Positions 54,716 through 62,842 of a stretch of DNA of 64,000 nt are shown here, piece by piece. The translations under genes were made by a program, and so were the position numbers. The DNA comes from Skermanella mucosa (GTDB taxonomy: Bacteria; Pseudomonadota; Alphaproteobacteria; Azospirillales; Azospirillaceae), in contig NZ_CP086107.1 in assembly GCF_016765655.2 (NCBI RefSeq), positions 1 through 64,000 on the forward strand. The letters are read 5' to 3'. How positions within the stretch are numbered: the first letter of the stretch is position 1; every line of letters starts with the position of its first letter. A model generated the notes under the pieces. That model saw nothing but the letters and a program-made list of their open reading frames with translations, did no database searches and was not told the origin of the DNA.

Positions 54716-55663
54716 GTGACCAGACCTGAACCCGTGCTGGCGATCCACGGCGGTGCCGGTACGATCCGGCGCCAATCCATGACGCCGGGGGCGGAAGCCC
54801 GCTACCATGCCGGGCTGCGCGACGCGCTGTCCGCCGGCTATGCCGTCCTGGCCCGCGGCGGCGCCGCACTCGACGCGGTGGTCGAAGCCGTCAAGTCGCT
54901 GGAGGACAATTCCCTGTTCAATGCGGGCCGGGGCGCCGTCTTCAATGCCGACGGGGTCCAGGAGATGGACGCGGCGCTGATGGATGGGCGGGACCGGCGC
55001 GCCGGGGCGGTCGCCGGGATCTGCGGGCCGCGCCACCCGATCCTGGCGGCCCGCGCCGTGATGGAGCGCTCCGAGCATGTCCTGCTCTCCGGCGAGGGGG
55101 CCAGGCGGTTCTGCGCCGAGGCCGGGCTGGAGCACCGCGACCCCGCCTGGTTCCGCACGGAGCAGAGGTGGCAGGCGTTGCAGGAGGAGCTGGAGCGCCG
55201 CCGCGCCGGGGCCGCCGACGACGGCGACGAGGCGCGCAAGCATGGCACCGTGGGGGCCGTGGCCCTCGACGGCGACGGGCACTTGGCCGCCGCCACCTCG
55301 ACCGGCGGCATGACGGCCAAGGCGGCGGGCCGGGTCGGCGACAGCCCGGTGTTCGGCGCTGGCACCTGGGCCGACGACCGGACCTGCGCCGTGTCAGCCA
55401 CCGGCCACGGCGAGCTGTTCATCCGCCATGCGGTCGCGCACGAGATTGATGCGCGCATGCGCTGGGGCGGCCAGCCGCTGGCCACGGCGGCGGAATCCAT
55501 CATCGCTGAGATAGCGCCCCTCGGCGGTTCCGGCGGGCTCATCGCGGTCGATGCCCGGGGGAACGTGGCGCTTCCCTTCAACAGTTCCGGGATGTACCGC
55601 GGCGTGGCATCCGGCGCCGGCGTGCTGACCGGCATCTATGGCGACCCGCTGGTCGGAAGCTGA
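54716..55663 (+). CDS. iaaA: isoaspartyl peptidase / L-asparaginase (Ntn hydrolase, T2 family)
   Basis: 315 residues, GTG start. T2 family marks: AIHGGAGTIRR, DNSLFNAGRGAVFNADG and the autocatalytic site G177-T178 in KHGTVGAVALD, followed by TSTGGMTAKAAGRVGDSP. It should release Asp from isoaspartyl dipeptides. In E. coli iaaA heads the gsiABCD operon; here it is the last gene, 9 bp after the D-aminopeptidase. Confidence 0.94.
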   Translation: MTRPEPVLAIHGGAGTIRRQSMTPGAEARYHAGLRDALSAGYAVLARGGAALDAVVEAVKSLEDNSLFNAGRGAVFNADGVQEMDAALMDGRDRRAGAVAGICGPRHPILAARAVMERSEHVLLSGEGARRFCAEAGLEHRDPAWFRTEQRWQALQEELERRRAGAADDGDEARKHGTVGAVALDGDGHLAAATSTGGMTAKAAGRVGDSPVFGAGTWADDRTCAVSATGHGELFIRHAVAHEIDARMRWGGQPLATAAESIIAEIAPLGGSGGLIAVDARGNVALPFNSSGMYRGVASGAGVLTGIYGDPLVGS

Positions 55664-55693
55664 GTTCGGGTTCCGGCCCGCGCACGGGAACGG

Positions 55694-55900
55694 TCAGGTG
55701 AAGACCAGCACGATGGAGCCGGCGTAGAGGGCGAGCACCAGCGCGCTCTCGAAGCCGATGTTGGCGATCCCCTGCTGCTGGCGCCGCAGCATGCCGAGCA
55801 GCAGGATGCCGGTCATCAGGATGGCCAGGACCGTGGTGAAGACGTTCTCCTCCGTGAACCGGTGGTAGATCGAGCCGGAGCGGCAGCGTGTTTCATAGAG
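55694..55900 (-). pseudogene. cation antiporter-like membrane protein, C-terminal fragment
   Basis: About 68 residues with two membrane helices (FTTVLAILMTGILLLGML and ALVLALYAGSIVLVF), preceded by GSIYHRFTEEN. It resembles the C-terminal helices of sodium/calcium-type antiporters, but the signal is weak. It begins exactly at the TnpB element end at 55901, so the rest was lost with that insertion. Convergent with iaaA. Confidence 0.55.
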
Positions 55901-56010
55901 GTGAACACTCCGCCGCCTGAAGGCGGACGGCTTCTGAAGCAAGCTATGCGGCAACCCGCTGGCTTGACGCTTCAAGGCTCGCTCCTAGCCCCTTTGACCA
56001 CGGGAATGCC
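55881..56010 (-). ncRNA. candidate omega (reRNA) and guide of TnpB copy A
   Basis: By analogy with ISDra2-type elements the RNA would span the tnpB 3-prime end and the element's right end, reading leftwards, with the guide in the flank. The 20 nt beyond the end (55900 to 55881, minus strand) are CTCTATGAAACACGCTGCCG. The hairpin GCC-TTC-GGC type stem at 55910-55930 would lie just before the guide. RNA ends are inferred. Confidence 0.45.
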
Positions 56011-57206
56011 CGATGCTTGATGACTTTTGCCGCGTGAATGTCGCGATCTTCAACCGTCCCGCAACCGGGACAGTCGTGGATGCGCTCACTCAGCGTCTTC
56101 GGTGTCACCCGTCCGCAGCAGTCGCATTCCTGGGAAGTTCCGCGCGGGTTGACCTTCGCGACCAGACCACCAGCGTATGCTGCTTTGTAGTCGGTGAACG
56201 AGATCAACTGGCCCCACGCGGCATTGAGTACGGACTTGGCAAGCATGCCGCTCGCGAGCCCGGTGATGTTCAAGTCCTCGAAGGCGATGTGAGAGTAGCG
56301 GTTGACCAGATCGCGGGAGACTTTGTGGGCAAAGTCCCGCCGCTGGCTGGCCGTCCGGGCGGCGTGCCGAGCCAACCGCATCTTCGCCCGCAGTCTGCTC
56401 TTGCTGCCCCGCTTGCACCGGGCGAGGGCACGCTGGAGGCGTCGCTGTTTCTTCGATGCCTTGCCGATCCACTTCGGCGTCGGCACCCTGCAGCCGTCCG
56501 ACGTGGCGACCAGACTGGTCAAGCCGACATCGACGCCAACCGCCTCCCGGAACGGGTGCGGGCCGTAGGCGTCCGGTGTCTCGACCGAGAAGCGGATGTA
56601 CCATTTACCGCAGGACCGCATCACGACGGCGGTACTGATCTTGGCTCCAGCCGGAAGATCGCGGTGCCACCGCACCTTGATCTCGCCGGGGATGCCGACG
56701 ACGGTGATTTTTCGGTTCCTGCAGATTGTCAGTCCGTCACCGACCCGGAAGCCGGCACTGTCGAACATGCTTTTCGCCCGGAAACGGGGAAAGCCGCCCT
56801 TGCCTCTCCTGACCCTGCCGAAGAACGCCTTGAATGCTTTGTCCAGGCGGCGGACGACTTGCTGTTCGGCCGAGTAACTGTAACCGGCCAGCCGTTCGTC
56901 CGCCAGCCGAACCGCTTTCAGTTCGTTGGCCTGATCGATGTAGCCGAGCGATTTGCCCCGCCGCTGGTATGCCTCGATACGCTGCTGGAGACAGGCGTTG
57001 TAGAGGTCGCAGAAGCTTCCAAGCATGTCGGTCAGCCCGGCGGCCTGCGTCGGGTTCGGAAAGAGGCGGTATTTGAACGAACGGAGCATGAACATAGGAT
57101 ACCGGACATCCGTCTCGTCACAACTGCTCAAGGGTATTCGCCCTTTGCGCGACCGGCTTTCCTCCGCCGCCTGAAGGCGGCGGTCCCCAGCCGGAGGCTC
57201 TGATGG
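55901..57206 (-). mobile_element. IS200/IS605-type TnpB-only element, copy A (IS1341-like)
   Basis: 1306 bp found twice in the window (copy B 59753-61058), which defines the ends: GTGAACACTCCGCC at the right-end side (55901) and TCTGATGG at the left-end side (57206). It has subterminal hairpins CCGCCGCCTGAAGGCGG and its relatives at both ends and no target duplication, as expected for IS605-type single-strand transposition. No TnpA Y1 transposase is present. Confidence 0.92.
55944..57095 (-). CDS. tnpB: TnpB RNA-guided nuclease, copy A
   Basis: 383 residues from MFMLRSFKYRLFPNPTQAAG; ATG at 57089 is an alternative. OrfB/TnpB of IS605: N-terminal HTH_OrfB domain, then RuvC with D in VGVDVGLTSLVATS, E in HIAFEDLNITGL and D in VEDRDIHAAKVI, and a CxxC...CxxC zinc ribbon (CDCCGRVTP, HDCPGCGT). 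All three catalytic residues are kept. TnpB nucleases use an RNA transcribed from the 3-prime end of the element as a guide. Confidence 0.95.
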   Translation of the reverse strand: MFMLRSFKYRLFPNPTQAAGLTDMLGSFCDLYNACLQQRIEAYQRRGKSLGYIDQANELKAVRLADERLAGYSYSAEQQVVRRLDKAFKAFFGRVRRGKGGFPRFRAKSMFDSAGFRVGDGLTICRNRKITVVGIPGEIKVRWHRDLPAGAKISTAVVMRSCGKWYIRFSVETPDAYGPHPFREAVGVDVGLTSLVATSDGCRVPTPKWIGKASKKQRRLQRALARCKRGSKSRLRAKMRLARHAARTASQRRDFAHKVSRDLVNRYSHIAFEDLNITGLASGMLAKSVLNAAWGQLISFTDYKAAYAGGLVAKVNPRGTSQECDCCGRVTPKTLSERIHDCPGCGTVEDRDIHAAKVIKHRAFPWSKGLGASLEASSQRVAA

Positions 57207-57366
57207 GATGGACGGTCTCCGCATCTGGCAAGGTAGTGCCACATGCTGGATGGACTGCGTCATGACGGCTTAGGTGCATCGAGGCAGGGCTGAACGAGTT
57301 GGCAGGTGGGGATTGACCCTTTAGAAAGTCTTCCTCTTCCTTCCCGCGGATTGATCAGCGCCCGAT

Positions 57367-58149
57367 ATGCCAAACAAACACAATGACGCCCGACGCCATC
57401 ATATCCCGGAGATGAAGTTCAGGGTGACGAACTGGTCGATCTATGAAGCTGGTCTGCGACGGCGCGGAAGCTTGACGTTGTGGGTCAACGATGAGGCAAT
57501 CGCCCCCTGGAGGGCGCCACCGCGAAAGACGCCCGGTGGCCAGGCGCACTACTCGAAGACAGCGATCGAAACAGCCCTCATGGTCAGGTTAGTTTTCCAC
57601 CAACCGCGGCGCCAGACCGAGGGGCTGCTCGGATCGCTGCTGGACCTGATCGCCGTTGATCTGCCGGTTCCGGATTATACGACAATCAGCCGGCGGGCGG
57701 CATGCCTGACGCCGGTGCTGCGCACCGCCCTGCCGGATGGCCCGGTCACCCTGGTAATCGACGGCACCGGCCTGAAGGTCTACGGGGCTGGTGAATGGCG
57801 CCGTGACAAGCACGGCGTGCGCGGGCGGCGAACCGGGAGGAAGCTTCACCTGGCGCTCGACGCGTCGACCGGCACCATCGTCGCCGCAACCCTGACGACC
57901 AGCGGCGAGGGCGATGCCGGCCAGGTCTGTCCGCTGCTGGAACAGACTGAGGGACCCATCGACACCGTCATGGCGGACGGCGCCTATGACGGTGAACCAA
58001 CCTATCAGACTGTGGCTGAGCGCGATCCCGCCGCCGCGGTCGTCATCCCGCCGCCGAGCACCGCAGTGCTGGGATTAGGCGCCGACCCGACGCAGCGCGA
58101 TCGTCATTCCAGTTTCTTACCGACAAGTGAGGTGGCTCCGCTTGTCTGA
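57367..58149 (+). pseudogene. IS5-family transposase, C-terminally truncated
   Basis: 260 residues opening MPNKHNDARRHHIPEMKFRV, with DDE Asp residues in VTLVIDGTGLKVYG and TVMADGAYDGEPTYQ, then PTQRDRHSSF, after which sequence turns foreign. The Glu-containing end (expected RSRVEAQIGRW) is missing, cut where the IS3 remnant begins near 58140. Same family as 18.0 and 31.1 kb fragments. Confidence 0.85.
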
Positions 58150-58179
58150 ACAGATTTTTCGGCTGATAAGTGGAGCGCC

Positions 58180-58588
58180 TGCCGGGTTCAGGCTGCCGCG
58201 ATCTGCGGAAGCGGGGTTAAGTAGGCCTGATCGGGTGTTTGCCGGTCAAGGCTGGAATGTGGCCTGCGGGAGATGTGCAAGCCGAAGTAACGGGCGAGCG
58301 GTTTCCGCGCCTCGGCCACGGTATTTTAGGCTTTCAGGTAAACCTCCGTACTTGACGGAGCGCCAGAGCCGCTCCACGAACACGTTGTCGCGCCATGCGC
58401 CCCTGGCGTCCATGCTGATGGCAATGGCGTTGTCGGTCAGCAGGCCGGTGAACGCGGCGCTGGTAAACTGGCTGATGAATGTCGAACTGCTGCGCCAACT
58501 CGGCCAGCGTCTTCTCGCCCTTGACGGCGGCCAAGGCCACCTTCGCCTTGAAGGCCGGTGTGTGGTTCCGACGTGGTCGTCTTGTCAT
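58180..58588 (-). pseudogene. IS3-family element remnant, OrfA-OrfB deletion fusion
   Basis: Begins like IS3 OrfA (MTRRPRRNHTPAFKAKVALA, GEKTLAELAQQFDIHQ) and passes, with a frameshift, directly to the end of OrfB (FTSAAFTGLLTDNAIAISMD, GAWRDNVFVERLWRSVKYGG, DRQTPDQAY). About two thirds of the element, including the first two DDE residues, is deleted. It differs from the IS3 element at 11.2 kb. Confidence 0.8.
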
Positions 58589-58757
58589 TGCTTCTCCTGT
58601 CCGGCACGCATACTGGCCGCTTTCAGGCAGAAACTCCGCTTATCCCGATGTTCAGATTTCCTGAACCAGCTCTCCACCAGCCTGTCAACTGTTCGATCGG
58701 ACTCAATCGAGTTGCCGGTGCCGATCCCGCATATCTCTGCAACGCGCCGGCGCACGG

Positions 58758-59243
58758 TCAAGGTGGTGGTGCGAACAGCCGAGCATCCCACAGCACAGGC
58801 CGTGGCCGTGCCGGGCGTATGTCGGCAAAGTCAGGATGCAGTTGGTTGATGAGCAGATTGCGTTCGAAGCCCATCGCCGGATGCGATGGCACGACCAGGA
58901 CCGCGGAACGCCGGCCGTCGTACCATGCGTCGCCGTAGGTGCGGCTGGCCGCATAGCCGGGATCATTCCACCCGGGGACGTCGCTGGGGCCAATCTCTTC
59001 GACGGTGATGTGGCCAGGAATGAAGATCTCAGCGAACTGCTGCCCGATCGGAACCTTGCCGATCCGGGTGTGCGCCAGCTTTTCCAGCATGGCGGTGGCG
59101 AAGCCGATCCCGGCATACACGACGTAGCGTCCCTTGCTGTTCCAGCGTCCGCCGGTCTTGAAAGCGCCGCCACCATCCAGCAGAGGAAAGCGATCATCGG
59201 CAATGCGGAACGCCGTGAACGGTCCGGTTGGGTGCGACGGCAT
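58758..59243 (-). CDS. RES-domain toxin (NAD+ phosphorylase type)
   Basis: 161 residues. RES marks: TAFRIADDRFPLL, GRWNSKGRYVVYAGIGFATA, then EKLAHTRIG and, near the end, VVPSHPAMGFERNLLINQLH. The conserved Arg, Tyr, Glu and Ser positions of ParT/MbcT-type toxins appear to be present. Such toxins deplete NAD+ or modify proteins and are kept in check by an Xre-type antitoxin encoded just upstream, as here (2-bp gap). Confidence 0.88.
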   Translation of the reverse strand: MPSHPTGPFTAFRIADDRFPLLDGGGAFKTGGRWNSKGRYVVYAGIGFATAMLEKLAHTRIGKVPIGQQFAEIFIPGHITVEEIGPSDVPGWNDPGYAASRTYGDAWYDGRRSAVLVVPSHPAMGFERNLLINQLHPDFADIRPARPRPVLWDARLFAPPP

Positions 59244-59245
59244 GA

Positions 59246-59689
59246 TCAGGCGGGAAGCCCATGCAGGATCGCGTCGAGGATGTCCTCGACGTGTCGGGCG
59301 CCGAATTCATCGACGGCCACGTCGATGGGGAGGCGGTCACCGAGTTCCGGGTGCGGCGTGGTCAACCATTGCCGCGCATCATCCTCGTTGCGCCAGACGT
59401 ATTCGGCGTGCGTGATGATGTTGGCCAAGCGTGCCGTTCGCTCGCTTTCCGCCGGAGTGAGCCGCCCTTCGCGCTGGCGCCGCTTCAGCGTGCCTTCGGG
59501 AACGACGCGATTCATCAGCGCGCGCCGGGCCGTCGGGTCGGCGTAGACGTGCCCGACGACGCGGTCGAGAGCGCCGACGTTCACCCCCTCGCCGAGGCCC
59601 CGTTGCAAATCCAACGGGGTGGCCACGGCGCGTCCAAACATCGCACGGCCACCCATAACGTTGACGATGTCCTGAATCTGCATCACCAC
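59246..59689 (-). CDS. Xre/MbcA/ParS-type antitoxin
   Basis: 147 residues from ATG 59689 (or MQIQDIV at 59683). N-terminal region MGGRAMFGRAVATPLDLQRG, central VPEGTLKRRQREGRLTPAES HTH-like part broken after 20 residues, and the C-terminal toxin-binding domain ending in WLTTPHPELGDRLPIDVAVD, the hallmark DUF2384 sequence of antitoxins that partner RES toxins. Located 2 bp upstream of the toxin gene on the same strand. Confidence 0.9.
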   Translation of the reverse strand: MVMQIQDIVNVMGGRAMFGRAVATPLDLQRGLGEGVNVGALDRVVGHVYADPTARRALMNRVVPEGTLKRRQREGRLTPAESERTARLANIITHAEYVWRNEDDARQWLTTPHPELGDRLPIDVAVDEFGARHVEDILDAILHGLPA

Positions 59690-59732
59690 CTCCGATCAAA
59701 TGATGGGATCATATAGCATCATTTGATCCGGC

Positions 59733-59862
59733 CGCAAGGTGTCCCTGAGCCAGTGAACACTCCGCCGCCTGAAAGCGGACGGCTTCTGAAGCAAGCTATG
59801 CGGCAACCCGCTGGCTTGACGCTTCAAGGCTCGCTCCTAGCCCCTTTGACCACGGGAATGCC
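59733..59862 (-). ncRNA. candidate omega (reRNA) and guide of TnpB copy B
   Basis: Same layout as copy A. The 20 nt beyond the right end (59752 to 59733, minus strand) are TGGCTCAGGGACACCTTGCG and would be the guide, different from that of copy A because the flanks differ. RNA ends are inferred. Confidence 0.45.
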
Positions 59863-61058
59863 CGATGCTTGATGACTTTTGCCGCGTGAATGTCGCGATC
59901 TTCAACCGTCCCGCAACCGGGACAGTCGTGGATGCGCTCACTCAGCGTCTTCGGTGTCACCCGTCCGCAGCAGTCGCATTCCTGGGAAGTTCCGCGCGGG
60001 TTGACCTTCGCGACCAGACCACCAGCGTATGCTGCTTTGTAGTCGGTGAACGAGATCAGCTGGCCCCACGCGGCATTGAGTACGGACTTGGCAAGCATGC
60101 CGCTCGCGAGCCCGGTGATGTTCAAGTCCTCGAAGGCGATGTGAGAGTAGCGGTTGACCAGATCGCGGGAGACTTTGTGGGCAAAGTCCCGCCGCTGGCT
60201 GGCCGTCCGGGCGGCGTGCCGAGCCAACCGCATCTTCGCCCGCAGTCTGCTCTTGCTGCCCCGCTTGCACCGGGCGAGGGCACGCTGGAGGCGTCGCTGT
60301 TTCTTCGATGCCTTGCCGATCCACTTCGGCGTCGGCACCCTGCAGCCGTCCGACGTGGCGACCAGACTGGTCAAGCCGACATCGACGCCAACCGCCTCCC
60401 GGAACGGGTGCGGGCCGTAGGCGTCCGGTGTCTCGACCGAGAAGCGGATGTACCATTTACCGCAGGACCGCATCACGACGGCGGTACTGATCTTGGCTCC
60501 AGCCGGAAGATCGCGGTGCCACCGCACCTTGATCTCGCCGGGGATGCCGACGACGGTGATTTTTCGGTTCCTGCAGATTGTCAGTCCGTCACCGACCCGG
60601 AAGCCGGCACTGTCGAACATGCTTTTCGCCCGGAAACGGGGAAAGCCGCCCTTGCCTCTCCTGACCCTGCCGAAGAACGCCTTGAATGCTTTGTCCAGGC
60701 GGCGGACGACTTGCTGTTCGGCCGAGTAACTGTAACCGGCCAGCCGTTCGTCCGCCAGCCGAACCGCTTTCAGTTCGTTGGCCTGATCGATGTAGCCGAG
60801 CGATTTGCCCCGCCGCTGGTATGCCTCGATACGCTGCTGGAGACAGGCGTTGTAGAGGTCGCAGAAGCTTCCAAGCATGTCGGTCAGCCCGGCGGCCTGC
60901 GTCGGGTTCGGAAAGAGGCGGTATTTGAACGAACGGAGCATGAACATAGGATACCGGACATCCGTCTCGTCACAACTGCTCAAGGGTATTCGCCCTTTGG
61001 GCGACCGGCTTTCCTCCGCCGCCTGAAGGCGGCGGTCCCCAGCCGGAGGCTCTGATGG
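59753..61058 (-). mobile_element. IS200/IS605-type TnpB-only element, copy B
   Basis: 1306 bp, nearly identical to copy A; I see only a handful of differences, among them one G/A change in the right-end hairpin (GAAAGCGG for GAAGGCGG), one A/G change near 60059 and one C/G change near 61000. The ends are the same. It abuts an HTH gene at 61059. Same orientation as copy A. Confidence 0.92.
59796..60947 (-). CDS. tnpB: TnpB RNA-guided nuclease, copy B
   Basis: 383 residues, essentially identical to copy A and with the same RuvC residues (D in GVDVGLTSL, E in FEDLNI, D in DRDIHAAK) and zinc ribbon. The frame stays open upstream to 61271 but the extra residues have no family similarity, so MFMLRSFKYRLFP is taken as the start. 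Presumably active like copy A. Confidence 0.95.
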   Translation of the reverse strand: MFMLRSFKYRLFPNPTQAAGLTDMLGSFCDLYNACLQQRIEAYQRRGKSLGYIDQANELKAVRLADERLAGYSYSAEQQVVRRLDKAFKAFFGRVRRGKGGFPRFRAKSMFDSAGFRVGDGLTICRNRKITVVGIPGEIKVRWHRDLPAGAKISTAVVMRSCGKWYIRFSVETPDAYGPHPFREAVGVDVGLTSLVATSDGCRVPTPKWIGKASKKQRRLQRALARCKRGSKSRLRAKMRLARHAARTASQRRDFAHKVSRDLVNRYSHIAFEDLNITGLASGMLAKSVLNAAWGQLISFTDYKAAYAGGLVAKVNPRGTSQECDCCGRVTPKTLSERIHDCPGCGTVEDRDIHAAKVIKHRAFPWSKGLGASLEASSQRVAA

Positions 61059-61283
61059 ATGAACCTGACCAAAGCCGCGGCGTTCCTCGGCATCAGCACC
61101 AAAACACTGCGCCTGGCCGCCGAGGGCGGCGAGATAGAGGCCGAGCATCCCCTCGCCGATGGACCATGGCTGTTCCGCAGAGTCATACTTGAGGGGAAAA
61201 CCGGGCAGCGGATTACAGATCAGGCCCGCCAGCGCCACAGGCACCCCGCGGGACCATCGGATGAGCAGCAAATGCTATTCTGA
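61059..61283 (+). CDS. small helix-turn-helix protein (recombinase C-terminal-like)
   Basis: 74 residues: MNLTKAAAFLGISTKTLRLA, GGEIEAEHPLADGPWLFRR, ending RHRHPAGPSDEQQMLF. This matches the HTH tail seen at the end of some serine recombinases and as a stand-alone protein in alphaproteobacterial mobile elements. The ATG directly follows the TnpB element end, so the original 5-prime part may have been removed; a true stand-alone gene is also possible. Confidence 0.6.
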   Translation: MNLTKAAAFLGISTKTLRLAAEGGEIEAEHPLADGPWLFRRVILEGKTGQRITDQARQRHRHPAGPSDEQQMLF

Positions 61284-61367
61284 TCAATGACATAGCCGGG
61301 TGGGGTAGTATGAAACAGCATTGTAAACTCCGGCTGATCGTTGCGGTAAAAACGGCGGGCGTAAAAC

Positions 61368-61643
61368 TCAGGGCCGTTTGAGGCGGCGGGTCCGGTGGGC
61401 CAGGGTGATCACCCGACCGCCGTCGCCGAGCACGGCGTAGACGTCGAGCCGGCGACCGCCCAGACGGCGCAGGGTGGGGGCATCGACGCCGCTTTCCAGC
61501 CGCCGGCGCGACGCCTTGTCGAAGCACAGGACATCAGCGCCGCGGTGGCGCATCTCGGTGCCGAAGGTCAGCAGCAGGTCGAGGATCTTCGCCGGGATCG
61601 CGCGCTGCTGGGCGCGGGTCTGGGCGTGCCGGGTCATCTCCAT
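61368..61643 (-). CDS. DUF4258-like small protein
   Basis: 91 residues: MTRHAQTRAQQRAIPAKILD, then VLCFDKASRRRLE and YAVLGDGGRVITLAHRTRR. The HAQTRxQQR opening and the GxVITxxHR ending resemble DUF4258, a family with RNase-toxin-like folds and unknown function. Six bp downstream of the 323-residue gene, same strand, so probably one transcript. Confidence 0.65.
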   Translation of the reverse strand: MEMTRHAQTRAQQRAIPAKILDLLLTFGTEMRHRGADVLCFDKASRRRLESGVDAPTLRRLGGRRLDVYAVLGDGGRVITLAHRTRRLKRP

Positions 61644-61649
61644 AGCGGC

Positions 61650-62621
61650 TCAGCCCAGGCCCAGGTCGCGGGCCGGTTTGCGCAGCCAGGTCGGCATGCC
61701 GGCGACGATGCCCCAGTTGCCGGCGCTGTTCGGCCGGCGCCAGTACGGCACCGGCATGCGGGCGAGTTGGCGTAGCGCCTCCAGGTAGTTCTCGACCGTC
61801 CGCTCGTCGCCCTTGGGGCCGATCGTGTAGCCGCCGGCGCGGCGACACGTGCGGGGATCGAACCAGGAGCCGTCGCGGGCCTCCGGCACGAACACCACCT
61901 CGCCCAGGTCCTGAGCTTCCGGCGACGCTTCCTCGTCGCTGTCGTCACTAAGTTCCTCGCGCCACACCGAACTGCGGAACCCGCCGCGCCCGGTCAGCCA
62001 CGCCAGAGCCGCCGGAGCCGGGATCTTGCCGTCGGCGTCGAGGCTGACGCCGCTGCCCGAAGACGGGGCGAGCAGGTTCTTGACGCTCTTCAGGCTGACC
62101 CGGGCGAGGGCGGCCAGCTGCTCCGGCATGATCGCCTCGTCATGGTCGAGGCGGAAGCGGGCCTCGGCGGCGGCGACGGTGACCTCAGCGGCGGCGAGGT
62201 CGGCCCAACCGGACGGAGCGGCCTCGAGTAGGGCCCGCATCGCGGAGATCGTCCGGGCGATCTCGGCCTCACGCTCGGCGATCGATCCCTGGGGGGCCAT
62301 GGGCAGCCCCCAGAACGCGAAAGCGTTGAGGCCGGTCAGGTGCTGGGCCGCGTCGAGCTGCGCCAGATCGCTGAGATCGATATCGTCGCGCCACAGGGTC
62401 CGCCAGCCGGTCTGCACCACAACCTGGTCATCGGCGCTTCCACGGGTTCGGGCGAGCAGCTGCTGGTGCAGGGCGGTCATGGCACCGTCGGCCAGTTCGG
62501 GACCGGTCAGCGTCTCCAGCCACTCGCCGGTCGCGACGATGAGGTCGCCGAGGACGCCCGGCTCGAGATCCTCATAGGCCTGACCAAACTGCTGCAGGCG
62601 TTCTTTGATGATGGTGACCAA
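61650..62621 (-). CDS. hypothetical protein, 323 aa
   Basis: I do not recognise this protein. It is acidic and helical, with EQLAALARVSLKSVKNLLAP near the middle that looks like an HTH, followed by LDADGKIPAPAALAWLTGR, which could be a DNA-binding wing or linker, and a C-terminal half rich in Trp and Arg (WFDPRTCRRAGGYTIGPKG, VPYWRRPNSAGNWGIVAGMP). It is upstream of the DUF4258-like gene and divergent from the HNH-like gene. Confidence 0.7.
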   Translation of the reverse strand: MVTIIKERLQQFGQAYEDLEPGVLGDLIVATGEWLETLTGPELADGAMTALHQQLLARTRGSADDQVVVQTGWRTLWRDDIDLSDLAQLDAAQHLTGLNAFAFWGLPMAPQGSIAEREAEIARTISAMRALLEAAPSGWADLAAAEVTVAAAEARFRLDHDEAIMPEQLAALARVSLKSVKNLLAPSSGSGVSLDADGKIPAPAALAWLTGRGGFRSSVWREELSDDSDEEASPEAQDLGEVVFVPEARDGSWFDPRTCRRAGGYTIGPKGDERTVENYLEALRQLARMPVPYWRRPNSAGNWGIVAGMPTWLRKPARDLGLG

Positions 62622-62714
62622 CTTTATCTCCTAGGATGAGGGATGTCCTTGTTCCTGATTCCATATATACCCCTTTCTAATCTTCCAGCAAGGGAAAAGT
62701 GACGTCCCGTCTCC

Positions 62715-62763
62715 CGAGTCTGCGCATTTCGGCACAGACTCGTGATAATCCGGGCTTATCACG
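62715..62763. promoter_or_regulatory. two adjacent inverted repeats between divergent genes
   Basis: CGAGTCTG (62715-62722) with CAGACTCG (62735-62742), and CGTGATAA (62741-62748) with TTATCACG (62756-62763); the two palindromes share 2 bp. They lie in the 221-bp gap between the divergent 323-aa gene and the HNH-like gene, a good place for an operator. The 323-aa protein with its HTH-like part is a candidate ligand. Confidence 0.6.
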
Positions 62764-62842
62764 AACGATCGGGTTGACCTGGGCACCACACGCAATGGTA
62801 ACTATCAGAAAAGGAGTTCTTGCTAAGATGGTGGCTTGACCG

